From positions 1,922,001 through 1,986,000 of the forward strand of contig JAPFFF010000023.1 of NCBI GenBank assembly GCA_039105265.1: a stretch of DNA of 64,000 nt, given 5' to 3'. The translations under genes were made by a program, and so were the position numbers. Position 1 is the stretch's first letter; every line of letters begins with the position of its first letter. Of this stretch, positions 11,901 through 20,157 are shown piece after piece. A model generated the notes under the pieces. It saw only the letters and a list, made by a program, of their open reading frames with translations, had not been told where the DNA came from and made no database searches. The DNA comes from Tritrichomonas musculus. Lineage: Eukaryota; Parabasalia; Tritrichomonadida; Tritrichomonadidae.

Positions 11901-14900
11901 TCATGTTTAATCCACAAAAAATCATTTTAAATGAAGATGAAATTTCAAACATTCTTGAACTTCATGAAATTTTATCTAATTCTAAATACTTCTCAAAAAG
12001 TGGACAAAAATATGATGAAGAAATTAAAGAGAGAGAAATTGCAGATAATATTTTAATTTCCACTTTCTATTCCTTCCTTCCTGTCATCACACAGAATGCA
12101 AATAATGCAGCTCTTCTCATGAATGACGCCAATATTTCTCGTTCTTTGTCACTTTTCAGATTTGCAATGAATTCACTTCCATCGAGTGAAAATTCATTCT
12201 TGATTTTGTCTCACTACTTGGAACAGGCAATTACAAATTATCTCTACCAAACAAAGAAGTATGATCCATCCTGTTTCCTTGATAATAAAGGATCATTCAG
12301 GTTTTTGAAAATGAACTTCGGTGAGATAATTTACGCCCAAGAAGAAGACAAAAACGACATCATTAAAAGTGAAGTAGAACATCATAATTTGTTCATTGGA
12401 ACTCGGCCTTTTGACAGAAACTTTGAATCTTACTTTGAAGTGAAAATTAATAAAGTTGGAAGACAAAGAATCTTCATTGGATTCATTGATTCTGAAGAAC
12501 ATTCAATAAATAAAGCATTCGGATTCGGTTGTATTGGATCTCAAGATATTTTCTGCCGTCGATCGCCATTTTTGAACAAGAAAATTGATCAACCATCTGA
12601 TAAGATCATGAAAAAAGAACAAAAACTTCCAGATGAAGAAGGATCAAGTGATGATGACAATGAAGAAAATGAGAACAAGGAAGAAGATGAAAATAAAGAT
12701 GAAAATGAAAATAAAGAAGAAAATAAAGGAACATTTAAAGAAAAGAAAGGAAATAAAAAGAAGAAAGAATTTCAATTTACTGATGGCGATTTAATTGGAG
12801 TTTATTACACCAATGAATTTGTGTATTTCACAATTAATAAAAAAGTTACATCTTATAGACTTTCACATAAGTCACTTAGAGCTTATGTTCCATTAATTTT
12901 AATTGATCATGATGAAGTTGAGCTTGAAATCACAGAAAATGTGAGCCATGTTGATTTTTCAAGCGAAAAGTATGAATTTTTAGATCTTTCCAAACACTCA
13001 CCAGATTATTTTGATAACAAAGATCTTCAAAAAGCAGTGCAAAAGAGTAGTTACAGAAGCTCTGGTGAATTCAAAGAAAAGAAGCATTTAATTGGCCAAC
13101 AAGTTTACATTGGCAAGAACATTGCTACAGAGAAGAAGTCCAAATTTGAAACCATTGAAGCTTATCCACGAACACTTCTTAAGTATCGTGAGCAATATGG
13201 AATCATTAAAGACATAATTCCATTCAACAACAGCAGATTTGTTAGCAAGATGAAGATTGAATCATACAACAATCTCACTCTTTCTAAAGAGATCATTGAT
13301 GTCGATGTTGATTCACGCTATGTTGAAAAAGTTTATACAAACTTCTTCAACTTGGTTGAAAATCGTACAAACACCAAATTTGGATTCAATGGATCGTTTG
13401 ATTTGAATTATTTACCTCAAGAATATCGAAACACTGCTGACTACAATATTATGACGATGTATTTGAAGAACAAAACGATCAAAGATAATTCAAAATCGAT
13501 TGCTATCATTATGACAAGATTTTTAGTTTTTATTCTCATTGATTACTTGAGGTATTCAAAATCACCTCTTCTTCAAGAAGAAGGAATCAATACCGATGAA
13601 ATGAATGTCATTATTAAATCATTGTCTGTTTCACTTCCTTCGATAACAATCTTTAAACCGATTTTCTACAAATCTTTGGATAGTGAAAAAGTTAATGATT
13701 ATGTCATCTTTCCTGATGACAAGAATGAAACTGATTCAGAAAATGAAAGTGAAAAAGAAGAAAATAAAAAAGAGTCTAGCAAGTTTTATTACAAGCCTCC
13801 TGGATTTAGATATATGTTTAACAAGTCATTTAAAGCGTTTCTTAAAAAGTCAGAAACATTCATTACGAAACAATTCTTGCACAAATTGATTCAGGAGTCT
13901 TTTAACAGTGCAAATGAATTCAATGGAATCATGAATAGTGAAGCTTTATATGAAATGATTCCTTCATTCTGCAAATTAGAAAGTGTTTCTCCTTTGACTG
14001 AAAAATTCAAGTTCAAAATAAAAGTTGATGACGATTTGATGGAACAACTTAATACAGTTGGACTCATTCCAATTTTGCTTTCATCAATTCCAGATCAACT
14101 TCCATGTGCCAAATGTTCAGAAAAAAGAATGAGAACTTCATCTGATGAGATTTCATACTTTATTCAACTTAGCAAATATGACAATCTTGAAATGAAGTGG
14201 AAATATGACGTAGATGCACTTAAAAAGATGAAATTTAATAAAGATAAATCATTCGATCCTGATAATTACAAGAATTACAAACTTAAGTTTGGTGCATTTT
14301 TGATCTCGGATCAATTGAATGAAGATTTATTGAAAGGTTCATTTGGCTTCATTCAGACAATTTTCATTGTTCTTCAATCATTCAACAACTCTGAAGCTCT
14401 TTATGAAAAACATAAGGAAATAATTAATGATGAATTCCTTCATAATTTGTTCATTCTTTCAACAAAGAAGAATCCAATTGCTTTGCCTTTCCTTCATATG
14501 ATTATTGTCTCATTTATCTCGAAGAACGGCATCTCTGATTCTTTGTTGATGAACGATTTAACAAGTACAAAAGACATCTTTAACAATGATTCAAGCAAGC
14601 TTTTTGAGATGACAACTTTCCCTAATTTTGCTAATGAACTTCCTCTTCTTTTCTCTATTTTCTCATATTTGAGTCAGACACGAATCACTGAATTATCAAC
14701 AACAAAAGATGATGAAAATAAATTGTCTTCATTGTTTGATCTTTATTATGACCTTGATAACGAAGTGTTTAAGGTTTGTAGCGACCAAATCTCCAAGAAA
14801 CAATCGAAATACATCGAAGGTGACAAGGTTAAAGAAGAAAGTACTTTTAGTAGATTATTTAGGAGACGCTCAGATGTAGAAGAAGAACTCAAGAAGAAGA

Positions 14901-17707
14901 AAAACTTTAGATCTTTGTATTTGGTTTATTATTACAGCATTTTGTTAAATAATGAAATGAACCTTCCTTATCCTAAGTTCATCTTCGTCCACGATTGGCT
15001 GATGCAGCACTTTGGTGGATTTAGAAAGGCAATCGGATTCATTGATGTAAAGAATTATATCAAAGAAAAGAAAAAAGAAGATGATAAAGAAATTGAATTC
15101 AAATCAGAAGTCATTGAAAATGAATTTGATTTGTGTTGCTCATACAAATTCATCAATATTTATGAGAACAAACAAAGTGATGATTCAGATGACGATGATG
15201 ATGATGACGATGATTTATTTGAAATCATCAGTGACTCGGATTCAGACATTGATGAAGACGAAAATGAAGACAAAGATGAAGATGAAAACAATGAAGACAA
15301 AGACAAAGATGAAGATGAAAAGAATGAAGAAAAAGATGAAGATGAAAGCAATGAAGGCAAAGACAAAAATGAAGATGAAAAGAATGAAGATAAAGATGAA
15401 GATGAAAGCAATGAAGGCAAAGACAAAAATGAAGATGAAAAGAATGAAGATAAAGATGAAGATGAAAGGAATAAAAATAAGAAAGCTAATGATGCTAAAA
15501 AGAAGAAAGGAAATAAAAAGAAACAGAAAGAACAATATAAAATAGTCATTCATCAAATTAAAGATGATTCTAGAGTCGAACTTCCAGAGTCAGGCGAGAG
15601 TGTTGTCGTGTCATTCCCAATTGAAATCATTGTTGTTCATGAAAAAGGCAGGATTCGATTGAAGAAAAAATTCAAGCAAGGAGACGCGTTCATTGTAGAC
15701 TTCACACCATCAAAGGAGCAGGAAAAGGAAGTCTTCGTCAAAAACTACGAGCAAATTAAGGCAAACTTTGAAGAATTCATCTCAGTGGCCAAATATGACA
15801 ACGAACTCTCAGAAAAGGTTCTTTCAGCCTTTGAAAAAGATAATGAAAACAACAACAATAATAATGAAAACAACAACAATAATAATGAAAACAACAACAA
15901 CAATAATGAAAACAACAACAATAATGAAAACAACAACAATAATAATGAAAACAACCGCGATAATGAAAACAATAATGAAAATAATGATAGCAATAGTGAT
16001 AATGAAAATAATGATGATGATAGCAGTGATAATAATAGTGATGATGATGATAATGAAGAAAACAAATCAAAAGAAGAAACAAATCGTGATGGATATAAAA
16101 TTTATGAAATTGAAAAGATTCCATCAACCTTTTCAGTTCCTCTTCCATCGATAGCGATTGACGAGCGTATTCTCTCTCTCCGCCTTTTTGCACACTCAAC
16201 GTATCAGCGGCTCATTGAGGATATCATTGTCAGCTACACGAGCACAGACAACGATAGTTCCATCTATGATACAAACGATGAGAAAGTTGAAAATAGCTAC
16301 ATGAATCAAATCATCAGTCCAGCCTACTCTATGACGACTAATGCCAAGTTCAAGTTCATCAACCAAGTGTTGTCTAATGAGAAGAAAGAATCATCGAAGC
16401 TATCAGTTGTTTTCAACAGATTTGAGCAACAAAAGTTCATGGAGAAATTCGATGAGAATTTCAAGAATAGCAACAAAGGAAAAGTTGAAATAAACAACAA
16501 AGCTCGTCCTTTATTTGCTCAATTTATTGAACAAGTTGATGAAGATTCAATTCCTCTTCTTAAAGTCCACAGAGATCAGCCTTTCTCAGTCTCGGATCTT
16601 GTCGGCGAGGCAGCAATTGACGGTGGCGGACCAGGTCGAGAATTATTCTCTCAACTCATTGAAGAATTGATGAACAATCACATCGGCGTCTTCACATTCA
16701 ATGCGAACAGGAGACACAAGGCAAAAGAGACCAACCAAGAAGACTTGATTCCAAACACACAAGACATAAACAAATCTCTTGAAACCAGTGAAAATGATGA
16801 ATTTGAAGTGAATGAAGATATGGCTGCATTGCTTCGAAAAAGATTCATTTATGCTGGTGCTCTTATTGCTTGTACAATTGTATCTGGTCTTCCGCAACCA
16901 ATGAAGCTTTCATCGATTGTCTGGGAATATTTGGCACATGAAGAAGTGTCAATAAACAGTGTCTACGACATCGACAACAGCTTCAAAGAGTTGATGGAAA
17001 CAGCAGAAGATATTCAAAAAAGAGTTCTATCAAATTCAATCAATGAAGAAGAATTTAAACAACTCTTCTTACATGTGTTTGAAATTAATGATAGCTTCAA
17101 CAATGCAATTGAATTGATTCCTTCTGGTTCATCAACAAAAGTTACAAAAGAAAATCTTCACGAATTCATCGAACTCGCAAAGAACAAACGTCTTCATGAA
17201 TTCGACGACCAATTAAAAGATTTAAAGGAAGGTTTCGATAAGATAATGACACATAAAAATATAACAAAGATTCTTCGTCCTCATGAATTGAAGCTTCTCG
17301 TTTGTGGAGAGCCAAATTGCGACGTTGAACAAATGAAGAAGTTGATCGTAATTAAAGTTAGTGATTCTGATAATAGCGACAAAATGAAAACAATCTTTTG
17401 GAACGTGATGAAATCATTCTCCGTCGATGAAAGAATGCTGTTCATTCGATTCTCTTCTGGAAATCTCGGCCTTCCAGCACCTGGCCTGAAATGGGAAGAT
17501 AATATTCAAGTCGACGTCATGTCAAAAGATGAAAAAGAAAAAGAAGGTAAAAATATGGTTTTTGCACACACTTGCTTCTCAAGAATTGACGTTCCTTACT
17601 ATGAAAATGAAGAGGAACTTGCCAAAATGCTGAGAGTTGCAATTAAATTCTCAGGATTGATTACTGATAGCCATGAAAACATTGAAGAAATTGCTGATTA
17701 CTTATAA
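5930..17707 (+). CDS. Giant SPRY- and HECT-domain E3 ubiquitin ligase (HERC1/HECTD4-like)
   Basis: One uninterrupted frame of about 3,925 codons. ATG 5930 (MTDKILEG) is preferred; ATG 5885 would add a short hydrophobic stretch. Numbering below counts from 5876, where the open frame was scored. A beta-rich region (about 370-760) may be propeller-like. A SPRY/B30.2 domain lies at about 2180-2360 (FESYFEVKI, IFIGFID, GDLIGVYY) with an acidic insert. The HECT domain occupies about 3540-3943 (GGGPGRELFSQL, LLVCGEPNCD, and AHTCFSR with catalytic Cys at 17573-17575). Long charged tracts interrupt it: K/E-rich near 9150-9570, D/E/K near 15180-15500, and Asn/Glu near 15844-15958. The size and the SPRY-plus-HECT arrangement match giant ligases of the HERC1/HECTD4 type. 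Substrates are unknown, but the intact catalytic end argues that it is functional. Confidence 0.93.
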   Translation: MTDKILEGISLDFDIKNHSELTPYVYFTQNALDSATFNAYDSDEIHDRLHNPWTSEIIHDIEEEIFYGKYFGDEREDIQKYQKNIILQLKHCLKNSIPSESIEKEFCRSTEIVNSQQSDLYSLLSKIKKKMKRDFRQMAISTIRFPHYIDTSLSIYHENYESDENQEIKDQKEKLKKDEEKMKEIISKITDNNNKQNPTENKYILSLDDLTQFYETIKQYKKPFTFSPSFVISCIQKLDLLLNLLISDENKTDQKSTEKSENNDQMHYKFFQNIDKENINDDEKQTLLKYYRLSLLIKMRLFASVNKSFDFLKTLIEMIIFDDNNEVQENKDDHFSFKNIIEETMPETKRRSTILKNVSLDEIFDFAFSPDGHNDFILTKDGVFKLRQQSETSHDFLNLDESCLTRVEFNGEEENKKVTEILKKCNKTNAKITVSNGILYLLCSEDKTIHKALVSTGNEEVKKKENPHQNKNKNENEENEEKEKKISKKKLREQEKKERKRRRRNRDSTKEELNLDSISVDIPDLPIFSVGFFDNFFRIIQRKSYENGKTKLVLTNVDLTPNNRFNYNFDEAFNMAPCEQVKQTQVELEIDDKHKKFKVMDATFSNNYIFISFENSLFERWIIYDNGTVALSKTVTSPFIFTSQFPHKIDNNSFLYVIQPIMNSKEKAVSFVKMHLPYTQYYLRSENNVFLEHPYLQKVSDIVDNCTHLVIHRKPSVPFTSAQYHEVNDRNSWNDDEDDEKKKEKKIVVKNPYEFTVSPDEMGTLIQSINSIHNQLDITKSLIEYIKDENMKRFFISLLIKIVGLNLVYGTTSYYSSKEKMSESTKKIYDKFKEFIFDLFSSFGESDSADLNLIVRESIIVTFALSGKFLFLSNSFDELHSFMNKLLSIENVNDLNSRLLLRSLSYLIFYYPNSMYIIDSTIYNELIKFEDEINLQEMFFDSSLFSLLELRFAEKIMKTEFIENTSPYFESLFNYINHLLTDESHPLIEAEEILSCIFGIDINNVYFSLMMEKELVSINKSLYDRIQKVPGVFESDQEFYANNKDIADLTLSKVTKVLESEHPYNLNPPEITEEMKKKKEEREEKRKQKKEEKKKKKEEKKKKKEEKKKKKEEKKKKKEEKRKQKEQENIENENKEEEKDKESENKEEVDKKEEENKGEEDKKENDNKEEENKEEEKDKESENKEEVDKKEEENKGEEDKKENENKEEEDSKDDDDSDDSDDSDDEYYYDDDNYVTEEIGEIDFGSEGDQIYLIVDNRTKIHDEDKISLYIKNDDYNPTCLENDDDFRFNSAIKYETNHIRVTFTRKLTNSEKPQNPFWGYKLTFISYTSDNKFYWKPNIHLNFYNNFIHFLLAKHSNAIESTDLDESEKEFKLILNENIIQGIKHEDIDNYEANLQQEKQNKEKSKKPIKRTLTRGISRGINYDTNNDTIYDDQFKKSFINDILTATDESQTLGKQLLDVLYTNTAKQNKIKLTAATKSILENERYLAACLFKQLGLINVCINFIRSVKMNENSEIEIPTNLKSLWRNIYSLRKTLFFEYQKSKSVSNSNNNSNSDSLKFNFPKYSEEVKRKCKLLLYSDPILKFKEKGNLDIQTIESTLKAIISFVTSKMPLSNISEIIDIRRKRLSISSQSVSLLSSFLEQNTLFLSSKAVFADQYEDDREKSYVEGLSKHELDDYSKHIGNLSYNINKILLDDPSVAVISSQKFLKSSLFSNQDNESRIKSSKLLINLLEKNKQNESFIHDRVNFISILGLLAIASKSQNSELFDYMITLLQSDEIDLMSKKLILMVIPNYSLLAPGNLKVCDKSLALSILSNNSKAPIIVSSIFYWLAEIINESKENIESDIEFIKKVLKGIGQAFIGKSCLFIDDSFQPFAHRQVSEGMISFIRILVNYNNNTMQNIIYDILSNTITKIKLNDQNEVDEDLLISIGLFASLCQNLSAIEPDRKLSHNITIHDVEPILGYDTTLQNIRGSGYYSHEKMKGFFINNIMFNPQKIILNEDEISNILELHEILSNSKYFSKSGQKYDEEIKEREIADNILISTFYSFLPVITQNANNAALLMNDANISRSLSLFRFAMNSLPSSENSFLILSHYLEQAITNYLYQTKKYDPSCFLDNKGSFRFLKMNFGEIIYAQEEDKNDIIKSEVEHHNLFIGTRPFDRNFESYFEVKINKVGRQRIFIGFIDSEEHSINKAFGFGCIGSQDIFCRRSPFLNKKIDQPSDKIMKKEQKLPDEEGSSDDDNEENENKEEDENKDENENKEENKGTFKEKKGNKKKKEFQFTDGDLIGVYYTNEFVYFTINKKVTSYRLSHKSLRAYVPLILIDHDEVELEITENVSHVDFSSEKYEFLDLSKHSPDYFDNKDLQKAVQKSSYRSSGEFKEKKHLIGQQVYIGKNIATEKKSKFETIEAYPRTLLKYREQYGIIKDIIPFNNSRFVSKMKIESYNNLTLSKEIIDVDVDSRYVEKVYTNFFNLVENRTNTKFGFNGSFDLNYLPQEYRNTADYNIMTMYLKNKTIKDNSKSIAIIMTRFLVFILIDYLRYSKSPLLQEEGINTDEMNVIIKSLSVSLPSITIFKPIFYKSLDSEKVNDYVIFPDDKNETDSENESEKEENKKESSKFYYKPPGFRYMFNKSFKAFLKKSETFITKQFLHKLIQESFNSANEFNGIMNSEALYEMIPSFCKLESVSPLTEKFKFKIKVDDDLMEQLNTVGLIPILLSSIPDQLPCAKCSEKRMRTSSDEISYFIQLSKYDNLEMKWKYDVDALKKMKFNKDKSFDPDNYKNYKLKFGAFLISDQLNEDLLKGSFGFIQTIFIVLQSFNNSEALYEKHKEIINDEFLHNLFILSTKKNPIALPFLHMIIVSFISKNGISDSLLMNDLTSTKDIFNNDSSKLFEMTTFPNFANELPLLFSIFSYLSQTRITELSTTKDDENKLSSLFDLYYDLDNEVFKVCSDQISKKQSKYIEGDKVKEESTFSRLFRRRSDVEEELKKKKNFRSLYLVYYYSILLNNEMNLPYPKFIFVHDWLMQHFGGFRKAIGFIDVKNYIKEKKKEDDKEIEFKSEVIENEFDLCCSYKFINIYENKQSDDSDDDDDDDDDLFEIISDSDSDIDEDENEDKDEDENNEDKDKDEDEKNEEKDEDESNEGKDKNEDEKNEDKDEDESNEGKDKNEDEKNEDKDEDERNKNKKANDAKKKKGNKKKQKEQYKIVIHQIKDDSRVELPESGESVVVSFPIEIIVVHEKGRIRLKKKFKQGDAFIVDFTPSKEQEKEVFVKNYEQIKANFEEFISVAKYDNELSEKVLSAFEKDNENNNNNNENNNNNNENNNNNNENNNNNENNNNNNENNRDNENNNENNDSNSDNENNDDDSSDNNSDDDDNEENKSKEETNRDGYKIYEIEKIPSTFSVPLPSIAIDERILSLRLFAHSTYQRLIEDIIVSYTSTDNDSSIYDTNDEKVENSYMNQIISPAYSMTTNAKFKFINQVLSNEKKESSKLSVVFNRFEQQKFMEKFDENFKNSNKGKVEINNKARPLFAQFIEQVDEDSIPLLKVHRDQPFSVSDLVGEAAIDGGGPGRELFSQLIEELMNNHIGVFTFNANRRHKAKETNQEDLIPNTQDINKSLETSENDEFEVNEDMAALLRKRFIYAGALIACTIVSGLPQPMKLSSIVWEYLAHEEVSINSVYDIDNSFKELMETAEDIQKRVLSNSINEEEFKQLFLHVFEINDSFNNAIELIPSGSSTKVTKENLHEFIELAKNKRLHEFDDQLKDLKEGFDKIMTHKNITKILRPHELKLLVCGEPNCDVEQMKKLIVIKVSDSDNSDKMKTIFWNVMKSFSVDERMLFIRFSSGNLGLPAPGLKWEDNIQVDVMSKDEKEKEGKNMVFAHTCFSRIDVPYYENEEELAKMLRVAIKFSGLITDSHENIEEIADYL
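9329..9556 (+). repeat. Tandem 114-bp coding repeat, two copies
   Basis: Two near-identical 38-codon units (9329-9442 and 9443-9556) encode a Lys/Glu-rich segment (NKEEEKDKESENKEEV...). They differ at only a few bases and keep frame, so the duplication is recent and tolerated. The segment is expected to be disordered or a charged single helix. Confidence 0.85.
15338..15475 (+). repeat. Tandem 60-bp coding repeat (Asp/Glu/Lys-rich)
   Basis: Two 60-bp units (15338-15397 and 15398-15457) and a partial third encode a 20-aa acidic repeat (EDESNEGKDKNEDEKNEDKD). The copies are identical or nearly so, and the repeat lies just before the Asn-rich tract of the giant ligase. Confidence 0.8.
15844..15958 (+). 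repeat. Asn-rich minisatellite (21-bp and 18-bp units)
   Basis: About five units of GAAAACAACAACAATAATAAT, one of them 3 bp shorter, encode E(N)5-6 repeats. All length changes are multiples of three, so the giant ligase frame is kept. Length is likely to vary between strains. Confidence 0.8.
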
Positions 17708-17846
17708 CAAATTTTCTAAAATTTTTAATTCTTTACTTTTTTTATTCAAGAATATCTTATTTTAATATTTGGCGGTACTGATTACCCAAAAGAGACTTTT
17801 TGCAAGGACATTCAAAAATTGAAAGAAAATAATTTTTTTCTCTCAA

Positions 17847-18057
17847 TTATTTTTATTTTTGAGAGAATTAAAAAATAAAATTTTTTTTAATCTTTTTATA
17901 TTTTTATATAATTTTTACCGAGGCTACATACCGCCTAGCGGGCGTCGAGCGAAGCCGAGACCCCGCGGCTGGCGGTAAGAATCGGTAAAAATTATGTACC
18001 ATAAAAAGATTTAAAAACCTTTTTATTTTTTTATATTTTCTCAGATAAAAAATATTT
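17847..18057. repeat. Foldback / MITE-like palindromic element with GC-rich core
   Basis: Long imperfect inverted arms surround a GC-rich centre. The inner arms AATTTTTACCGA (17910-17921) and TCGGTAAAAATT (17982-17993) are perfect, as are TACCGCC (17929-17935) and GGCGGTA (17971-17977). Outward the arms continue imperfectly through AATCTTTTTAT and the TTGAGAGAA-type region to about 17847 and 18057. The core (GCGGGCGTCGAGCGAAGCC) is strikingly GC-rich for this locus. No protein is encoded. A non-autonomous DNA transposon is the likeliest reading; a structured RNA is possible. Confidence 0.55.
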
Positions 18058-18084
18058 ATTTGGCATAAAAAGATTTAAAAACCT
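18000..18084 (+). repeat. 21-bp direct repeat pair at the foldback edge
   Basis: CATAAAAAGATTTAAAAACCT occurs exactly at 18000-18020 and again at 18064-18084. The first copy lies in the right arm of the foldback element and the second just outside it, suggesting local duplication or a second partial copy. Confidence 0.6.
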
Positions 18085-18377
18085 ATTTGGCTTGTTATAT
18101 ATAAACTGGAACCAAAAACTCAGTAACACCAAATAGATATTTTTTATCAAAAAGTATTCAAAAATTTAAAAGTTTTCAAAAAGTGGTGTAGAAAAATATG
18201 ATTCCCCTATAAATTTTATAAAAAAAATTTATTCGAATCATTTATCAATTAAAATACTTTTTTCAACTAATCCAATATTTTAAATAGGTTTAATACCATT
18301 ATGATGATCTTTATTTCTATTTTACCATTATGATGAAGATGACGATAAAGTAGAAATTTGCAGGAATAAAGCATACA
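18085..18377. other. AT-rich spacer
   Basis: No gene is seen. It holds another AGTAACACC motif (18122-18130) and a doubled TTACCATTATGATGA phrase around 18294-18335. Confidence 0.4.
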
Positions 18378-18623
18378 ATGTTTATTCAATTGTTAATTAT
18401 CTTTTTTAATGTAAAAAAAAAAATTAATAAAAAATTAACAATTCCTAAAAATTTTCAAAAATCAATCGCTGAATTAATTGAGGATTGTTCTAATAGTGAT
18501 ATCAGCATGCGACCTACTTTTGAGGAAATAATTAATACAATCAGAAACCCAAATTTCTATGATGATCCAAATCAAAATTTGGAATTTGAAAGGCTCATAG
18601 CATATCATATCAGCAGAAAGTGA
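18378..18623 (+). pseudogene. TKL-type protein kinase fragment (end of C-lobe)
   Basis: An 81-codon frame ends in a kinase subdomain XI signature (IAELIEDCSNSDISMRPTF followed by EEI), where the conserved Arg pairs with the APE-region Glu in intact kinases. All catalytic parts are absent upstream, and the first ~20 residues read as AT-rich spacer. This is a relic of a kinase from the expanded trichomonad TKL group, separate from the next fragment, which has its own C-lobe end. Confidence 0.7.
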
Positions 18624-18660
18624 AAAAATTCAATCAAAAGCAAATTTAATTATTTCGGCA

Positions 18661-19595
18661 ATGAATGCCAATGAAATAATCACAAATGATAAAGATATAT
18701 GGAAATGCAAAAATAATAAAAACTTGTTCATTGATGAAGAAGATGAAAAGTATCACGTCTTTGTTGAAATAATCAAAGAAAATCAATTCTACATCCTGAA
18801 AAAAGTGATCGATATTCGCAATAAGCAAGTGATGTTCAAGAAAATTCTCATACCAGAAGATAATGATTTCAAGCATCTCAAGAATGTGATGAAAGAATTC
18901 GAGTTTTTTTCTTTTCATTGATCATCCTTGCATCAGCAAAATTGACGGAGTCAATACGAATGAAATACTTAAAAATGAATCACAAAACGATGAAGCTGTA
19001 ATCACTACTGTTGCACTTTTCCTTGAATACCTTGACTTTGACCTCAAAGATTGCCTGGCAAAAGGAATGCTTACAAACACAATCAAGGCTCAAATATCCA
19101 TTGAAGTTGCCCATGGAATGCTCCACATTCACAACAAAGGCCTCATTCATCGCGATTTAAGAATTGACAACATCAGATTGAACTCAATTTTAGAGTCCTA
19201 AATAGTTGATCTAGGTCTTGCCAAAATTTCTGAAGCTATTCTTCCCAAATATTCCACTTCACAAACTTCTTTTATTAATAATTTAAGCAGTCACATTTAC
19301 ATGTCACCTGAACTTTTGAATGAGGATGAATATGACAAAAAAAAAAAAAACAGACGTTTTTTCATTTGGAATTTTGTTGAGTCACATGTTCAATGGAAGA
19401 TTGCCTAAATACACAATGAAGGATAAAATGAACCAGAAGGCTTTTCCTCTCCCTTCTCCATCTGAGTCAATCTCAGAATTCTGCATAAATCTAATTGCCA
19501 GATGCATCTCTTTCGATCCAAAAACAAGACCTTTGTTTGATGAAATATTTTTTTTTATAATTCTTGATGAAAAAAAAAAAAAAAAAGTAATATAA
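18661..19595 (+). pseudogene. TKL-type protein kinase, broken copy
   Basis: Nearly a whole kinase domain is recognisable but spread over several frames. The N-lobe with the VMFKKI lysine strand is at 18661-18905. A middle part follows with FLEYLDFDLKDCL, the catalytic loop HRDLRIDN and a DLG in place of DFG. Then come YMSPELL of the APE region and, after a poly-A run, TDVFSFGILLSH and CISFDPKTRPLFDEI. Breaks seen are a frameshift near 18905-18920, an in-frame TAA at 19199-19201 between catalytic loop and DLG, and a frameshift in the A-run near 19330-19345. It is a host gene relic; the mild decay suggests recent loss. Confidence 0.85.
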
Positions 19596-19621
19596 TCATA
19601 TTTATTTTTTTACTTGCTATT

Positions 19622-19948
19622 TCATTCTGAAGAACTATCAAGTAAATGGTCAATATTAATATTAAGTTCTTTATTATATTTATCAAGATCAAAAAATGGA
19701 AGTTCGGAAATATTAGTGCCTTCAGGCACAACTATTATGACATCAGTACTTGGATTTGTCAAATAATTTGAAAGTAATTCTTTTTCAATAAGTTTATTGC
19801 CTTTTAAAAATGCGCAAATATTGGTATTATCATTTTCCATAAAATCATGAACCTCACTTAGAAAATCGCCCACGGTAGAGTCTTTACCAATTTTAATAGT
19901 GGTAATTCCATTGCCATTATATGAAAATTTTACCTTAATTGTGTTCAT
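19622..19948 (-). CDS. Small protein with ubiquitin-like fold
   Basis: The protein is 108 aa. Residues 3-75 follow the order of a beta-grasp domain: a beta hairpin (IKVKFSYNGNG...TTIKIGKDSTV), a helix (DFLSEVHDFM), the strand-turn AFLKGNKLIEKELLSNYL that parallels the ubiquitin IFAGKQLEDGRTLSDY region, and a last strand DVIIVVPEG. There is no C-terminal GlyGly and an acidic tail follows, so conjugation like ubiquitin is unlikely. A binding or regulatory role is more plausible. The fold call rests on pattern alone. A T-rich stretch follows the stop codon, towards the kinase relic. Confidence 0.6.
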   Translation of the reverse strand: MNTIKVKFSYNGNGITTIKIGKDSTVGDFLSEVHDFMENDNTNICAFLKGNKLIEKELLSNYLTNPSTDVIIVVPEGTNISELPFFDLDKYNKELNINIDHLLDSSSE

Positions 19949-20157
19949 TTTATCTATTTTTTGTTAAAAAAAATAATATTGTGAAAAAGTGGGATGGATT
20001 TATTCAATTAATAAATAAACATTCAAATTTGAATCATTAAACGATAATTTTTATAGCTTACTTTCTTTTTTTCTTCATAAATAGATTATTTCTAAAACAT
20101 GATTTTAAAATCGAGAATAAAACTTTTTGACAAAATTTCTTAATAATATATAATTTT

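Noticed and set aside
15081-16199. Several Met/Lys-, Ser/Leu- and His/Tyr-rich frames overlapping the acidic and Asn tracts
   Set aside because: These are shadow frames created by the repeats; the host frame is continuous through all of them.
17929-17977. tRNA or other known RNA gene in the GC-rich palindrome
   Set aside because: No cloverleaf arms, T-loop or anticodon pattern; the structure is a simple nested hairpin.
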